A stretch of DNA of 51,810 bases, from contig JACIYQ010000179.1 in the NCBI GenBank assembly GCA_014359855.1, positions 1 through 51,810 of the forward strand. The letters run 5' to 3'. Shown one piece after another: positions 8,277 through 16,234 of the stretch. Numbering within the stretch: the stretch's first letter is position 1; each line of letters begins with the position of its first letter. Source of the DNA: Parvibaculum sp. (GTDB lineage Bacteria; Pseudomonadota; Alphaproteobacteria; Parvibaculales; Parvibaculaceae). Made by a program: the position numbers and the translations under genes. Under the pieces are notes generated by a model. It did not search any database. It was given only the letters and a program-made list of their open reading frames with translations, and was not told where the DNA came from.

Positions 8277-10778
8277 TCAGAGATTACGCCGCGCCCGCTC
8301 CATGGCGCGGGCGGCGTCGGCGGCGAGCTGCCCCTGGGCGTAGCGAAAGCTGCCAACATCCGGGGTGGAGATGTTCATCACCACGTTGACCGGTGGACGG
8401 GTTTCGCGTGCGGCGCCGATCGCGGCGAGCTGAGCCCGCGACAGCACCATCTCACCGCGCTGCAGGATCGCGGGCACCTCGTCGGCACGAAGCCCCGCGA
8501 GACCGCCGTCGTGGAAGCGCGGCGCACCCGCAAAGGCGAGTGCCGGGACGAGCCGCTGCTGGGCGGGACCCCCGGCGACGCCGCCTTGATGGAATATGCC
8601 GGCGAACAGCCCGCCTCCGCCGCCGAACAAGCCGCCGAGCAGTCCTCCGTTGCCTCCGCCGAGCGCATTGGCTAGAGGCCCGAGGATCGCGGAACGAACC
8701 GCGATGCGGGTGATGTCGGCGAGGATGCTGTCAGCGAGCGCCTTGAAGTCGATCTTGCCGCCGGTCACGAAGTTGGCGATGGCGTCCTCTGCGCTGCGAA
8801 AGGCGCTGGTGAGAGCGCTTCCTAGCCCCTTGCCCCAATCCATCGCCTCGCCAGCATAGCGAGACAGCTCCTCGCGAACCGCCGCCCAGCCGGTTGCCGC
8901 CTGCGTGGCCGCCGAAGCCGCCGCTTCACCGGCGGCGCGGCTTGCCTCCGCGGCGCGTGCGGCGGAACCGGCCGAGCCTTCGCCATCTCCTGCGGCATCG
9001 CCTCCGGCGCCGCCCCCGGTACCAGCAATGGCTGCGAAGGCTTCATCGAGGCGCTCCGTCGCGCCGGCCGCATTGTCGATCTCGGTGTTCGCGCCCGCCA
9101 TGGCCTCCCGGAGCGCCGCGATTGACGCGAGGGGCGCGCCCGCCAGCTCTCCCAGCGCCGTCGCCGTCTCTCGCGCACTGTCGGCGGCAGCGCGCGCATC
9201 CTCGGCGAAAGCCGACAGACCGAAATCCGGCGTCGCGAAGGTATCGGTCTCGAACGCGGCGGCGAAGGCATCACGCGCGGCGTTGCCAGCCCGGCTCGCG
9301 GCGCCCGCAAACTCGTTCTCGATCCGGCCGAGATCGACGTCCGGCACCAGCTCGATGGCCCGCTCGATGCCGATCGCAGCCAGACCCGCGTTGACGCCTT
9401 CGAGGAGCGCGTTGATGCCGTCGACCGCGCCGTTCAGCATCGACTCCAGCCCGGCTACAGCCAAGTTCGCCGCCTGGATCGTCAGATCGCCGATCGCCCG
9501 AGGCAGGTTGCTCCAGATGACGACCATCGCATCGAAAGCGCCCTGAAACGTCCCGATGGTGCGGTTGCCGAAGGCGACGACGGCTTGCGTAGCGGCCTGC
9601 AGCACGTCGGCGATGCTCGCTTGAATGCCGCTCCAGGCGGCGTCGATGCGCGCTTTCAGGACGCCGGCCAGCAGTCCGATCCTGTCCCAGACCTCGGCTG
9701 CCACGTCACCCAGAAGGCCGAGCGCGGCGCCGAAGCCGCCGGTCGCCTGCACCAGCCGACCGAACTGGTAGATCAGCTCACCCGCCGCCACGATGAGCGC
9801 GCCGATGCCGGTTCGGATCAACGCGCCGCGCAGGAAGACCAGCGCGGTGGCAAGACCGCGAACCGAGGCGGCGGCCACAACCATACCGGCGACCCAGCGC
9901 CCGGCGATGAAGGCGGCGAAGGCAGCAGCGGTCGAGGCGAGCCGACCGATGTTGTCGAACAGGAGCCGAATGCCCTGACCAAGCGGACCGGTCGTGCGCG
10001 AGATCGCCGCCAGCGCGTCGGCGACGGCTTCGAGCGCCGGGGCGGCGGCAACGGCCAGCTGGTTCGACAGCCCGCGCCAGATCAGACCGAGGCGTGAGAT
10101 CGCATCGTTCGTTCGCTCGATCTGATCGGCGTCCTGCTCGGACACGACCACGCCGAAATCGCGAACGTCCTGTGTCGCCTGCCGGAGGGTCGCCGTGTCG
10201 ATCCGGGAGATGGCGATGCTGCCTTCCTCCCCGAACAGCTGCCCGGCGACCGCTGCACGCTCAGCCGCGGGCACGAAGTCTTCAATCGCCTGATTGATAC
10301 GACCGACACGCTCATCCAGCGGCAAGGCCAGCAAGGCCGAGGCCGAAAGCCCGAGCCGTTCGAGCGCCGCGACGGCAGGACCGGTCCCGGCGGCCGCCTG
10401 GCTGAGGCGGCGGGTGAGGTCCTTGGTCGCCTGCTCGATGCCGGACATCGACACGCCGGCCAATTCGCCGGCTCGTTCGAGAACCTGAATGCTCTCGACG
10501 GTGGTCCCGAGCGATTGGGCGAGCTTGGCCTGCGCATCGACGACCTGAAGACCGGAGCGGATCATGGCCGCAGCGCCCGCGGCGAAGGCAGTCGCCGCGG
10601 CGGCGGCTGCGATCTGCACGCGCCGATAAAAGGCCGCGACACGGCCATTGGCGGCGTCCATCTCCCGCGACAGCCGACGGAAGCCTTGCTCCCCTGCGTC
10701 GCCGATGCCTTGCAACTCAGCGCGGACTTCACGCCCCCCGACCACGGCAAGGCGAACGGAGACGCGTTTCTCAGCCAT
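8277..10778 (-). CDS. Tail tape measure protein
   Basis: An 833-residue, Ala-rich, mostly helical protein placed directly after the frameshifted tail chaperone, the standard place for a tape measure. The N-terminus has helices around an REMDAANGRVAAFYRRVQIAAAAAATAF segment, here split across two predicted helices. Hydrophobic stretches in the middle (about 290-350) could insert in the membrane during DNA entry. A Gly-rich zone near 730-760 precedes a C-terminal block with DEVPAILQRGEMVLSRAQ, a motif frequent at the end of phage tape measure proteins. By the usual ratio of about 0.15 nm per residue the tail would be roughly 120 nm, which is inference. Confidence 0.85.
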   Translation of the reverse strand: MAEKRVSVRLAVVGGREVRAELQGIGDAGEQGFRRLSREMDAANGRVAAFYRRVQIAAAAAATAFAAGAAAMIRSGLQVVDAQAKLAQSLGTTVESIQVLERAGELAGVSMSGIEQATKDLTRRLSQAAAGTGPAVAALERLGLSASALLALPLDERVGRINQAIEDFVPAAERAAVAGQLFGEEGSIAISRIDTATLRQATQDVRDFGVVVSEQDADQIERTNDAISRLGLIWRGLSNQLAVAAAPALEAVADALAAISRTTGPLGQGIRLLFDNIGRLASTAAAFAAFIAGRWVAGMVVAAASVRGLATALVFLRGALIRTGIGALIVAAGELIYQFGRLVQATGGFGAALGLLGDVAAEVWDRIGLLAGVLKARIDAAWSGIQASIADVLQAATQAVVAFGNRTIGTFQGAFDAMVVIWSNLPRAIGDLTIQAANLAVAGLESMLNGAVDGINALLEGVNAGLAAIGIERAIELVPDVDLGRIENEFAGAASRAGNAARDAFAAAFETDTFATPDFGLSAFAEDARAAADSARETATALGELAGAPLASIAALREAMAGANTEIDNAAGATERLDEAFAAIAGTGGGAGGDAAGDGEGSAGSAARAAEASRAAGEAAASAATQAATGWAAVREELSRYAGEAMDWGKGLGSALTSAFRSAEDAIANFVTGGKIDFKALADSILADITRIAVRSAILGPLANALGGGNGGLLGGLFGGGGGLFAGIFHQGGVAGGPAQQRLVPALAFAGAPRFHDGGLAGLRADEVPAILQRGEMVLSRAQLAAIGAARETRPPVNVVMNISTPDVGSFRYAQGQLAADAARAMERARRNL

Positions 10779-11453
10779 CTTGATCAGTCCTGATTTGCGC
10801 GTTCAGTCCGCGCACCATCATGCCCTCCACCTCGGGCAGCAGTTCCGCGCAGACGAGGGTGTCCAATCCAAGCGCGTGCGCGCAGGCGAGCGCGGCCGTC
10901 ATGTCGAGGCCGAGGATCGCACCGGGGACAGCACGCAGCTGCCCCGTGAGCTTTTTGGCGAGATCCCAGACCTGCCAGCCTTCGATCGTCTGCGGACGAT
11001 TCAGGACGGCGGGGCATTCGCTGCAGGTGCCGCGACAGGATCGGCAATACTGGTCGCCCCCGCTGAAATGCCATTCGGCGAGGGCGCGGAGCCGTTTTTT
11101 TCCGCTTCCAGCAGAAGGCCCTTGGACACGTAGCGGACCTGGAATGCCTCGAAGATCGGCAGGATGTCCAGCAGCGCGTCGATGCCTTCCGGTGTGACGG
11201 GAACCGGATTGCCTTCAGCGTCGCCCACCCCCTCCCATTCCAGCACGACCAGCCGTGCCAGGGCCTTGGCCATGGTGACCGCGATGGTCTCGTTCGACGC
11301 GCCTTCGGGCAAGGCAGCCACCGCCGGATCACTGCGGGCGGCGGCCATGAGCGAGGTGGTCAGGGGAGCGACGCGCACGCGCACGTCATGTCCGAGGTCG
11401 AGCCAGCTCGGCTCGCGCGACAGGTTCAGGCGGATCATGCGTATTGTCCTCAT
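10771..11453 (-). CDS. Tail assembly chaperone, long form made by -1 frameshift (G-T fusion)
   Basis: The 150-codon frame starting at 11453 carries GAA AAA AAC at codons 118-120, a canonical A_AAA_AAC slippery heptamer in the correct phase. A -1 slip leads into a second frame of 107 codons that ends at TGA 10773-10771, overlapping the tape-measure start. That second frame is clearly coding: it contains a four-cysteine cluster (C-x2-C-x3-C-x2-C) and then CPAVLNRPQTIEGWQVWDL, the signature of the tail-chaperone C-terminal family next to tape measure genes in alphaproteobacterial phages. It has no start codon near its beginning. The predicted product is 227 residues. Like lambda gpGT, it should chaperone the tape measure during tail assembly. 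Slippage itself is inferred. Confidence 0.82.
11001..11453 (-). CDS. Tail assembly chaperone, short unshifted form (gpG-like)
   Basis: The zero-frame product is 150 residues and stops at 11001. Residues 1-120 form the chaperone domain (WLDLGHDVRVRVAPLTTSL at the start, then a helical LARLVVLEWEGVGD block). Residues 121-150 are a low-complexity Ala/Pro/Ser tail that looks like read-on in the default frame. It follows the tail tube gene by a 36 nt gap. By analogy with lambda gpG this would be the abundant form, with the frameshifted form at a few per cent. The true start may be the second Met (MIRLNLSREP), five codons in. Confidence 0.8.
   Translation of the reverse strand: MRTIRMIRLNLSREPSWLDLGHDVRVRVAPLTTSLMAAARSDPAVAALPEGASNETIAVTMAKALARLVVLEWEGVGDAEGNPVPVTPEGIDALLDILPIFEAFQVRYVSKGLLLEAEKNGSAPSPNGISAGATSIADPVAAPAANAPPS
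11094..11102 (-). promoter_or_regulatory. Programmed -1 ribosomal frameshift site
   Basis: On the minus strand the bases read G, seven A, C, set as GAA-AAA-AAC in the zero frame, giving the heptamer A_AAA_AAC. After slippage the next codon is CGG at 11094. No obvious strong stem-loop was worked out just downstream, but the region is GC-rich. Tail chaperone genes commonly use such sites to set the ratio of short to long product. Confidence 0.82.
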
Positions 11454-11465
11454 AAAGGGCGTGGA

Positions 11466-11478
11466 GGGCCGAAGGCCC
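11466..11478 (-). terminator. GGGCC-TTC-GGCCC hairpin after the tail tube gene
   Basis: A perfect five-base-pair stem with a three-base loop lies in the 36 nt gap between the tail tube stop and the tail chaperone start. There is no T tract, so it is more likely a partial attenuator or an mRNA 3'-end stabiliser that keeps the tail tube message more abundant than the genes beyond it. Confidence 0.35.
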
Positions 11479-11489
11479 GACAGGGATGA

Positions 11490-12761
11490 TCAGACGTAGC
11501 TCGCGACGTCGTTCAGGAGATGCGCGCGCAGCATGGTGCCTTCGACATCGTCGAAGGCGGCGCGCCAGTCGAAGCTCGCCTCGACCCCGCCGGGGCCGGA
11601 GACGGCGTATTTCGGTTTGGGCAGAAAGACCCGCGGCAGCTCGAAGCGGAGCGCATAGCCTTCCGGGAAGGTGAACCCGTATTCGAGTCCGACAGGATCG
11701 CCATTGGCGGCCTCGGCCACGAGCGTCGCGCCATCGAAGCGTACCGACATCGATCCTTCAGCCGAGGCGAAAGTGGGATCGGCCGCCTCGATTTTGCCGT
11801 CCTCGCGAATGACCCGGACGCGTTCGAGATTGTTGGAGAAGGTCAGACTGCCGCCAGTGACGCCGGCGAGCGCCGCACCGTCGCGTCGGATGAAGCCGCG
11901 CCCCTGGCTGAAGCGCCGGAGCGCGTAGGCCGTCGGATTGGCGTCGACCGTCGCAGAGAAGCGTTCCTCGCCTTGGGCCACGAGCTGGAGGCGGGCATTT
12001 GCCGGTCCCTCCTGGCCCATCTCGAAGTTCAGGCTCTCCATCACCGTGCCGAGGTGACGGAAGAACACCGGCGTCGTGAGCTTCGGATGGCCGACTTCGA
12101 TCGTGTAGCTCGGGATGTCGTCAGCGCCGCTCTCCCAGACATGGGCATAGCCGCCGCCGGTCAGGGTCGCCGCCGAAGCTGCCGCGGCAGAGGCGGAGAT
12201 CGTGAAGGCGTTCCCGGCCGGCCCGACGACATCGAATGCGATGACGAGGGTCTGCGTGCTCGTCGGCCGCGAATACGTGCATTTGGCGATTTCGGGATCG
12301 GCCGATGCGTTGAGGTCGCTGACCAGCTGATCGACGGTCTGCGTGACCGTTCCCTGGATCTGCGTCTCCTCTGCGCCGGCAGTACCGGAGACGAACGTCC
12401 AGACCGTACCGTTCAAGGTGATCGTGTCGCCCGCCGTGGGATTGACGGCGAAGACGATCGAGCCGCTGGCGCTCGTGGGCGTGGTCACCGGGTCTCCGAA
12501 AAGGCCCGTCAGCCAGAAGCCCGTTCCACGCAGGTCGAGCGGGATGTCCAACTGGCCCTCGTCGGTGATGAGGCCGCGATAGGGATCCTGCGCATTGCGC
12601 CCGCGTCCGAGCAGCGGGTCGTCCCCGAGCGGCTGGGCCGAGGAGAGATCGGTCGATTTGAAATCGAGGCTCTGATAGCCGGTGAGCGGCGCGACCCCGT
12701 AGCTTGCCTCCCGGCACGCCTTGAGGGTGGCGTCCGCGCCATATGCGCGCGCCTTGGGCAT
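11490..12761 (-). CDS. Major tail tube protein with inserted beta domain
   Basis: A 423-residue phage tail tube protein, the subunit expected to stack into the tail shaft. The N-terminus (ACREASYGVAPLTGYQSLDF) and the LDIPLDLRGTGFWLTGLFGDP block resemble phage tail tube families. Residues about 100-203 look like a separate domain (GDTITLNGTVWTFVSG, then a DQLVSDLNAS helix) of a type that recurs in phage virion proteins, so the family core is split. The C-terminus ends in a VEGTMLRAHLLNDV block. Its position before the chaperone and tape measure supports the call. Confidence 0.78.
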   Translation of the reverse strand: MPKARAYGADATLKACREASYGVAPLTGYQSLDFKSTDLSSAQPLGDDPLLGRGRNAQDPYRGLITDEGQLDIPLDLRGTGFWLTGLFGDPVTTPTSASGSIVFAVNPTAGDTITLNGTVWTFVSGTAGAEETQIQGTVTQTVDQLVSDLNASADPEIAKCTYSRPTSTQTLVIAFDVVGPAGNAFTISASAAAASAATLTGGGYAHVWESGADDIPSYTIEVGHPKLTTPVFFRHLGTVMESLNFEMGQEGPANARLQLVAQGEERFSATVDANPTAYALRRFSQGRGFIRRDGAALAGVTGGSLTFSNNLERVRVIREDGKIEAADPTFASAEGSMSVRFDGATLVAEAANGDPVGLEYGFTFPEGYALRFELPRVFLPKPKYAVSGPGGVEASFDWRAAFDDVEGTMLRAHLLNDVASYV

Positions 12762-12800
12762 GGTTGACTCCCGTCTTGTCGTGATTGGGTCGTGGTTGGG

Positions 12801-13235
12801 TCAGGCGGTGAGCGGATCGCTCACCAGGTATTCGATCGTGACGATGATCCGGGCGGTCAGCATCGGCGGCGCTCCTTCGAGAGCGAGCGCACCCGTTTCC
12901 GGGGCTGACGGCGTCAGGTTCTCGGCGAGGCCGCCGAGCGTCTCATCGACACGCAGGGCGGCCCCGATCGCACCAAGCAGCTGATCGAGCGCCGTTTCGC
13001 CGCCGCCGCTGGGATCTCGCGGCACATAGACTTCCAGCTCGACCCGGTGCGCGTAGAACTCGGTGCGGGGATTGAGGGTGATGTCGGGTTCGCCGGGTTC
13101 GCCATCGCGCAGGATGACGAGACCGGCGGTGGGCACCTTCTCGGGAAGGACCTCATTTCGACGCACGTTCGCGTCCAACGCGTTGTCGAGCGTCTGGAAG
13201 AGAGCTCCGAGAATGGCTTCACGACGGCTGGACAC
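12801..13235 (-). CDS. Tail terminator / completion-like protein
   Basis: A 144-residue protein starting at GTG 13235. It sits between the gp10-like protein and the tail tube, the usual slot for a tail terminator (lambda gpU-like or DUF3168-like). It shows a helical N-terminus (REAILGALFQTLDNAL), a central LVILRDGEPGEPD turn and a YAHRVELEVYVPRD beta strand, then a C-terminal LTARIIVTIEYLVSDPL strand. That alpha/beta arrangement suits tail-terminator folds. There is no enzymatic motif. The role is inferred mainly from order. Confidence 0.6.
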   Translation of the reverse strand: MSSRREAILGALFQTLDNALDANVRRNEVLPEKVPTAGLVILRDGEPGEPDITLNPRTEFYAHRVELEVYVPRDPSGGGETALDQLLGAIGAALRVDETLGGLAENLTPSAPETGALALEGAPPMLTARIIVTIEYLVSDPLTA

Positions 13236-13329
13236 TGGTTTTCCTCAGGCTTGCGGGCAATGCAGGTGATCGCTCCGCACGCGGTGCGGCGCGCACATGC
13301 ACCGGGATGCGAAGAAGGCGACGGCGGGG

Positions 13330-13977
13330 CTACCGCCCATCGACCCAGTTGCGGACGACCAGGCCGGGCAGCCGCTCCTGCCAGGTGTTCGCTGCGGAGG
13401 CGACGTCGAGCCGCTTCCTGAATGTCACCTGCGGCACCAGAATGAAGATCGGCACGGTCACCAAGCCGCGCCCGCTCCGCACAGCGGCGGCACTGGCCCT
13501 GGCGTATCCGCCGCGCTTGCCCGTCCGTGCCCGCATGTTGTCGGCGACGAGCAGAGACGCAGCGTTGCGCCGGTAGACGAAGCGCAGCCGCTGCCCGGTC
13601 CGCCGTTCCCATCCGCCGGGCGTAATCTTGCGGCCACCGTCGCCAAAGCGTCCGGCGGCAGAGGTCGGGATGGCCAGGAAGAAGCCCTTGGTCGACCGGA
13701 TGGTGGCGCCGTCTTCGTAAATGCGAATGATGCCCGGCGCCTTCGACCAGACGAGCCCCGCCGCCCGGATGCTGTTCTGGCCCTTGGGGAAGGTCTCGGA
13801 CCGCCAGGTGCGCGCCAGCCGAGGGCCGAGCCCCGCATTGGTGATCTGCGTTCTGAGATCGGCCTTGAGTCCCTCCGCCGCCTCACCGACACCGGCCGTG
13901 ACAGCCTTTTCGGCCGCCTTGACCTCCTCGGCCATGATGCGACCGAGGTCACCGACGATGGTCGCGGACAGCCTCAT
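13330..13977 (-). CDS. Head-tail / tail-completion protein, HK97 gp10-like
   Basis: A 215-residue basic protein. The ATG at 13977 overlaps the stop of the upstream head-tail gene in an ATGA. The N-terminal half is helical (MAEEVKAAEKAVTAGVGEAAEGLKADLRTQI, in two helices). A GPRLARTWRSETFP segment and a Gly/Arg-rich middle follow. Small basic proteins of this size between the joiner and the tail terminator are often annotated as HK97 gp10-like or minor tail Z-like. Detectable similarity is limited, so the name is based mostly on synteny and size. Confidence 0.55.
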   Translation of the reverse strand: MRLSATIVGDLGRIMAEEVKAAEKAVTAGVGEAAEGLKADLRTQITNAGLGPRLARTWRSETFPKGQNSIRAAGLVWSKAPGIIRIYEDGATIRSTKGFFLAIPTSAAGRFGDGGRKITPGGWERRTGQRLRFVYRRNAASLLVADNMRARTGKRGGYARASAAAVRSGRGLVTVPIFILVPQVTFRKRLDVASAANTWQERLPGLVVRNWVDGR

Positions 13978-14288
13978 ACCGGTCTCAACTCCACAGTCCA
14001 GACAAGGCGTTCGCTGTCGCGCACGGGCTCTCCCTGGATTACGTAGTCGGCGCCGTCGATTTCGAAGGCATCGGATTCCGCCAGGTTCGGGGCGTCGCGC
14101 GTTCGCACATCGCCAATGACGCTTTCGCTCCAGATGCGCGTCTCGCCGAAGCTCTCGACACGATCCGGCTGGCGCAAGACAATCCGGACCGTCACCGGCG
14201 CACCCGTGCCGCCCGCCCGCCAGAAGGCATCCCGCGCGAGATTTGGATCGGCGAAGAGGTCGTCGATCGCCGCGGCAAAGATGCTCAT
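13974..14288 (-). CDS. Head-tail joining protein
   Basis: A 104-residue protein just after the major capsid gene, in the position of lambda FII or head-tail adaptor proteins. It opens with MSIFAAAIDDLFADPNLARDA, a helix typical of this small family, then a beta-rich part (PVTVRIVLRQPD, an AFEIDGADYVIQGEP turn) and ends in VWTVELRPV. Start and stop are tightly coupled to its neighbours (2 nt after the capsid stop, ATGA overlap downstream). It probably seals the connector to the tail. Confidence 0.66.
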   Translation of the reverse strand: MSIFAAAIDDLFADPNLARDAFWRAGGTGAPVTVRIVLRQPDRVESFGETRIWSESVIGDVRTRDAPNLAESDAFEIDGADYVIQGEPVRDSERLVWTVELRPV

Positions 14289-14290
14289 GC

Positions 14291-15313
14291 TCAGTTGCTG
14301 GAGAAGATGCGCACGGCGAGACGCGGACGCTTGTTGATCGGCAGGATCGAGGCCTCGGTCTTGACCTCAATGGCGCTGCCGTCGGGTCGAGCGATCTGCC
14401 GCGCGTAGATCGGAAGGCCGACCGTGTTGACCGTCTCGATCAGGTTGGCCGGGGCGCCGTGGGTGACGAAGGTGTCGAGCGTGCCGAGCGGGAACGCGAT
14501 GCCCTCGCCAGAGGGGATCAGCGTTTCCGTTGCGCCGGTCGAGAGCGTGACGGTGGCGTTGTACTCCTCGAACAGGATGCCGGCGAAGGGGAAGCGCCGG
14601 CGGGTGTCCTCGCGCAGCGGCTGCGCCCCGGTCGAGGAATAGTACTTGTAGGCCTCCTCCACCTTGGCGTGGCCGATCAGCTTGTCGAAGAACTCGGGGC
14701 TCACCATCGCCAGCACACCGGTCATGGTCTCCCCCTTGAGCTCGGTCTCGACCTTGCGCAGAACGTCGCGCACCTTGCCCTGGACCTGGGTGCCGGCGGT
14801 GCCGAGCACGAAGTCGGTTTCGAGCTGCGCCAGCCCGAACTCGGTGAAGTAGTTGTAGAGCGTGGTGCCGGCGCCGTCCTTGACGATGCCGCGCAGCGCG
14901 TTGACCTCCATGTACTCGCGCGTCTGGGCGTGCTTGACCCGCATGCGGGTGAGCTTGCGCTCCATGACGGTGGCGAGCGGGTCGGCAGCATCGGCCACGC
15001 CGAAGCCGCGCACGCCCTGGATGTCCTGGGGCGTGATCACGTCGTCGTGGGGAATCCACGGCACCGTGAAGGAGCGCATCGAGCGCGTGTCGCGATTGGC
15101 GACGGTGGCGGGGCCGCCGAGCGGCACGGTGGGCAAGAGGTTGAGCACGCCTTCCGCCTGCTCGATGACGACGGAGCGCTGTGTGACGCCCTCGAAGCGG
15201 AACAGGCCCATCTGCCCGAGCCGCGTATAGATATTGGGCAGGATGTTGATGGCCTGGGTCATCTCGGCGAGCGAGTAGCCGCCCGCGTCGAACGGGTTGA
15301 TCATGGCGACCAT
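14291..15313 (-). CDS. Major capsid protein, gpE family
   Basis: A 340-residue protein of the lambda gpE-type major capsid family (Phage_cap_E). Family features are the opening NPFDAGGYSLAEMTQAIN, the ILPNIYTRLGQMGLFR segment, the SVVIEQAEGVLNLLPT segment and the FTVPWIPHDDVITPQDIQGVR block. Length is normal. It lies after the decoration protein gene, which is the lambda C-D-E order. It would build the HK97-fold icosahedral shell. Confidence 0.92.
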   Translation of the reverse strand: MVAMINPFDAGGYSLAEMTQAINILPNIYTRLGQMGLFRFEGVTQRSVVIEQAEGVLNLLPTVPLGGPATVANRDTRSMRSFTVPWIPHDDVITPQDIQGVRGFGVADAADPLATVMERKLTRMRVKHAQTREYMEVNALRGIVKDGAGTTLYNYFTEFGLAQLETDFVLGTAGTQVQGKVRDVLRKVETELKGETMTGVLAMVSPEFFDKLIGHAKVEEAYKYYSSTGAQPLREDTRRRFPFAGILFEEYNATVTLSTGATETLIPSGEGIAFPLGTLDTFVTHGAPANLIETVNTVGLPIYARQIARPDGSAIEVKTEASILPINKRPRLAVRIFSSN

Positions 15314-15407
15314 GATGTCGGGTCTCCTTGGGATGGAACGGGCATGAAAAAGGCCACGAAGGCGGACGCCTCGGAGCCGGTGACGGATTGGATCTGACGA
15401 GCGCGGA

Positions 15408-15797
15408 TCAGGCGGTGTCGCGCGGCACGATGCCGGCAGAGCTCAACTCGGCGTGCTTGACGGCCGTCTTGGCCGCGTCATCGACGGAGGCGTCGAAGAC
15501 GAGCGCCGCCTTGGAGACGATCGCCGGACCGCGGGCAACCACGAGGCCGGTCCTGTCGCCGGCCGTCGCGTCGACCGCCTCGATCAGGACGGCCGTTGCG
15601 ACCTCTGCACCCTCATCTCCGACGACCTCGGCGTCCGGCGACAGGCGGTACTTGCCCGAGGCGGTGATCCGGCCGAGGACGGATCCGAGCGCGTAGTTCG
15701 TGCCAGCCTTGAGGGTCACAGCCTCGCGGCAGTAGCTCGCGTTGAGCTCGTATTTGAGCAGGTCGCCGAGGGTCGGCGACATGGTGAGAACGGTCAT
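15408..15797 (-). CDS. Head decoration protein, gpD-like
   Basis: A 129-residue protein matching the phage head decoration family (HDPD, lambda gpD). It has the family ordering of a YELNASYCREAVTLKAGTNYA stretch (here over two strands), ALGSVLGRITASG and a long Ala/Val-rich beta region. A clear Shine-Dalgarno AAGGAGG precedes the ATG. It sits between the head protease/scaffold and the capsid gene as in lambda. It would bind and stabilise the expanded capsid. Confidence 0.87.
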   Translation of the reverse strand: MTVLTMSPTLGDLLKYELNASYCREAVTLKAGTNYALGSVLGRITASGKYRLSPDAEVVGDEGAEVATAVLIEAVDATAGDRTGLVVARGPAIVSKAALVFDASVDDAAKTAVKHAELSSAGIVPRDTA

Positions 15798-15814
15798 GAT
15801 GATCCTCCTTGTCG

Positions 15815-16234
15815 TCAGCTGCGGTTGGCCGAGGCGCGCTCACGCGCACGACGCACAATGGGGCTTTCGCCGCCGTTCGAGGCCGGCGAGCCGGCCGGTG
15901 ACGGCCCCACGGCGACCACAGAGCTCGCCTCGGCGCGTGCCGCGAGGGCATCGAGGATGGAGCTTCGCAGCGCGTGCGGCGCCACCCCTTTCGCCATGGC
16001 GTCGGCGGCGTCGATGGCGACCCCCAGCCGGGCGCCTTGGGCGGCGATGGCGGCGATCTCCGCATATTCGGCGCGCAGCCGCTCGGCCGTTTGATCCGTC
16101 TGCGCCTCCGTCGCCTCCGGCGGCGCGGCGGGCGCCGCTGGTTGCGGCGTTCCGAGAGTTTCCGGATCGGACGCGTTCGTCTCCTCGACAGCCGCGTCTT
16201 CGGCAGCCGGGTTGAGGTCGGATTCTACTGTCAT
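15815..16234 (-). CDS. Nested scaffold protein (Nu3-like), internal start in the protease gene
   Basis: Within the protease gene and in the same frame, an ATG at 16234 is preceded by AAGGAG with a 10 nt spacer. This would give a free 139-residue scaffold (MTVESDLNPAAED at the start). The segment is acidic and Ala-rich, with a helical middle (AERLRAEYAEIAAIAAQGARL) and a basic C-terminus. Lambda makes Nu3 from the end of gene C in this way. Independent synthesis is inferred from the ribosome-binding site and the domain boundary. Confidence 0.68.
   Translation of the reverse strand: MTVESDLNPAAEDAAVEETNASDPETLGTPQPAAPAAPPEATEAQTDQTAERLRAEYAEIAAIAAQGARLGVAIDAADAMAKGVAPHALRSSILDALAARAEASSVVAVGPSPAGSPASNGGESPIVRRARERASANRS

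Noticed and set aside
15314-15407. Terminator between decoration and capsid genes
   Set aside because: There is a T tract on the minus strand, but the nearest inverted repeat is eight bases away, so no proper terminator hairpin could be drawn.
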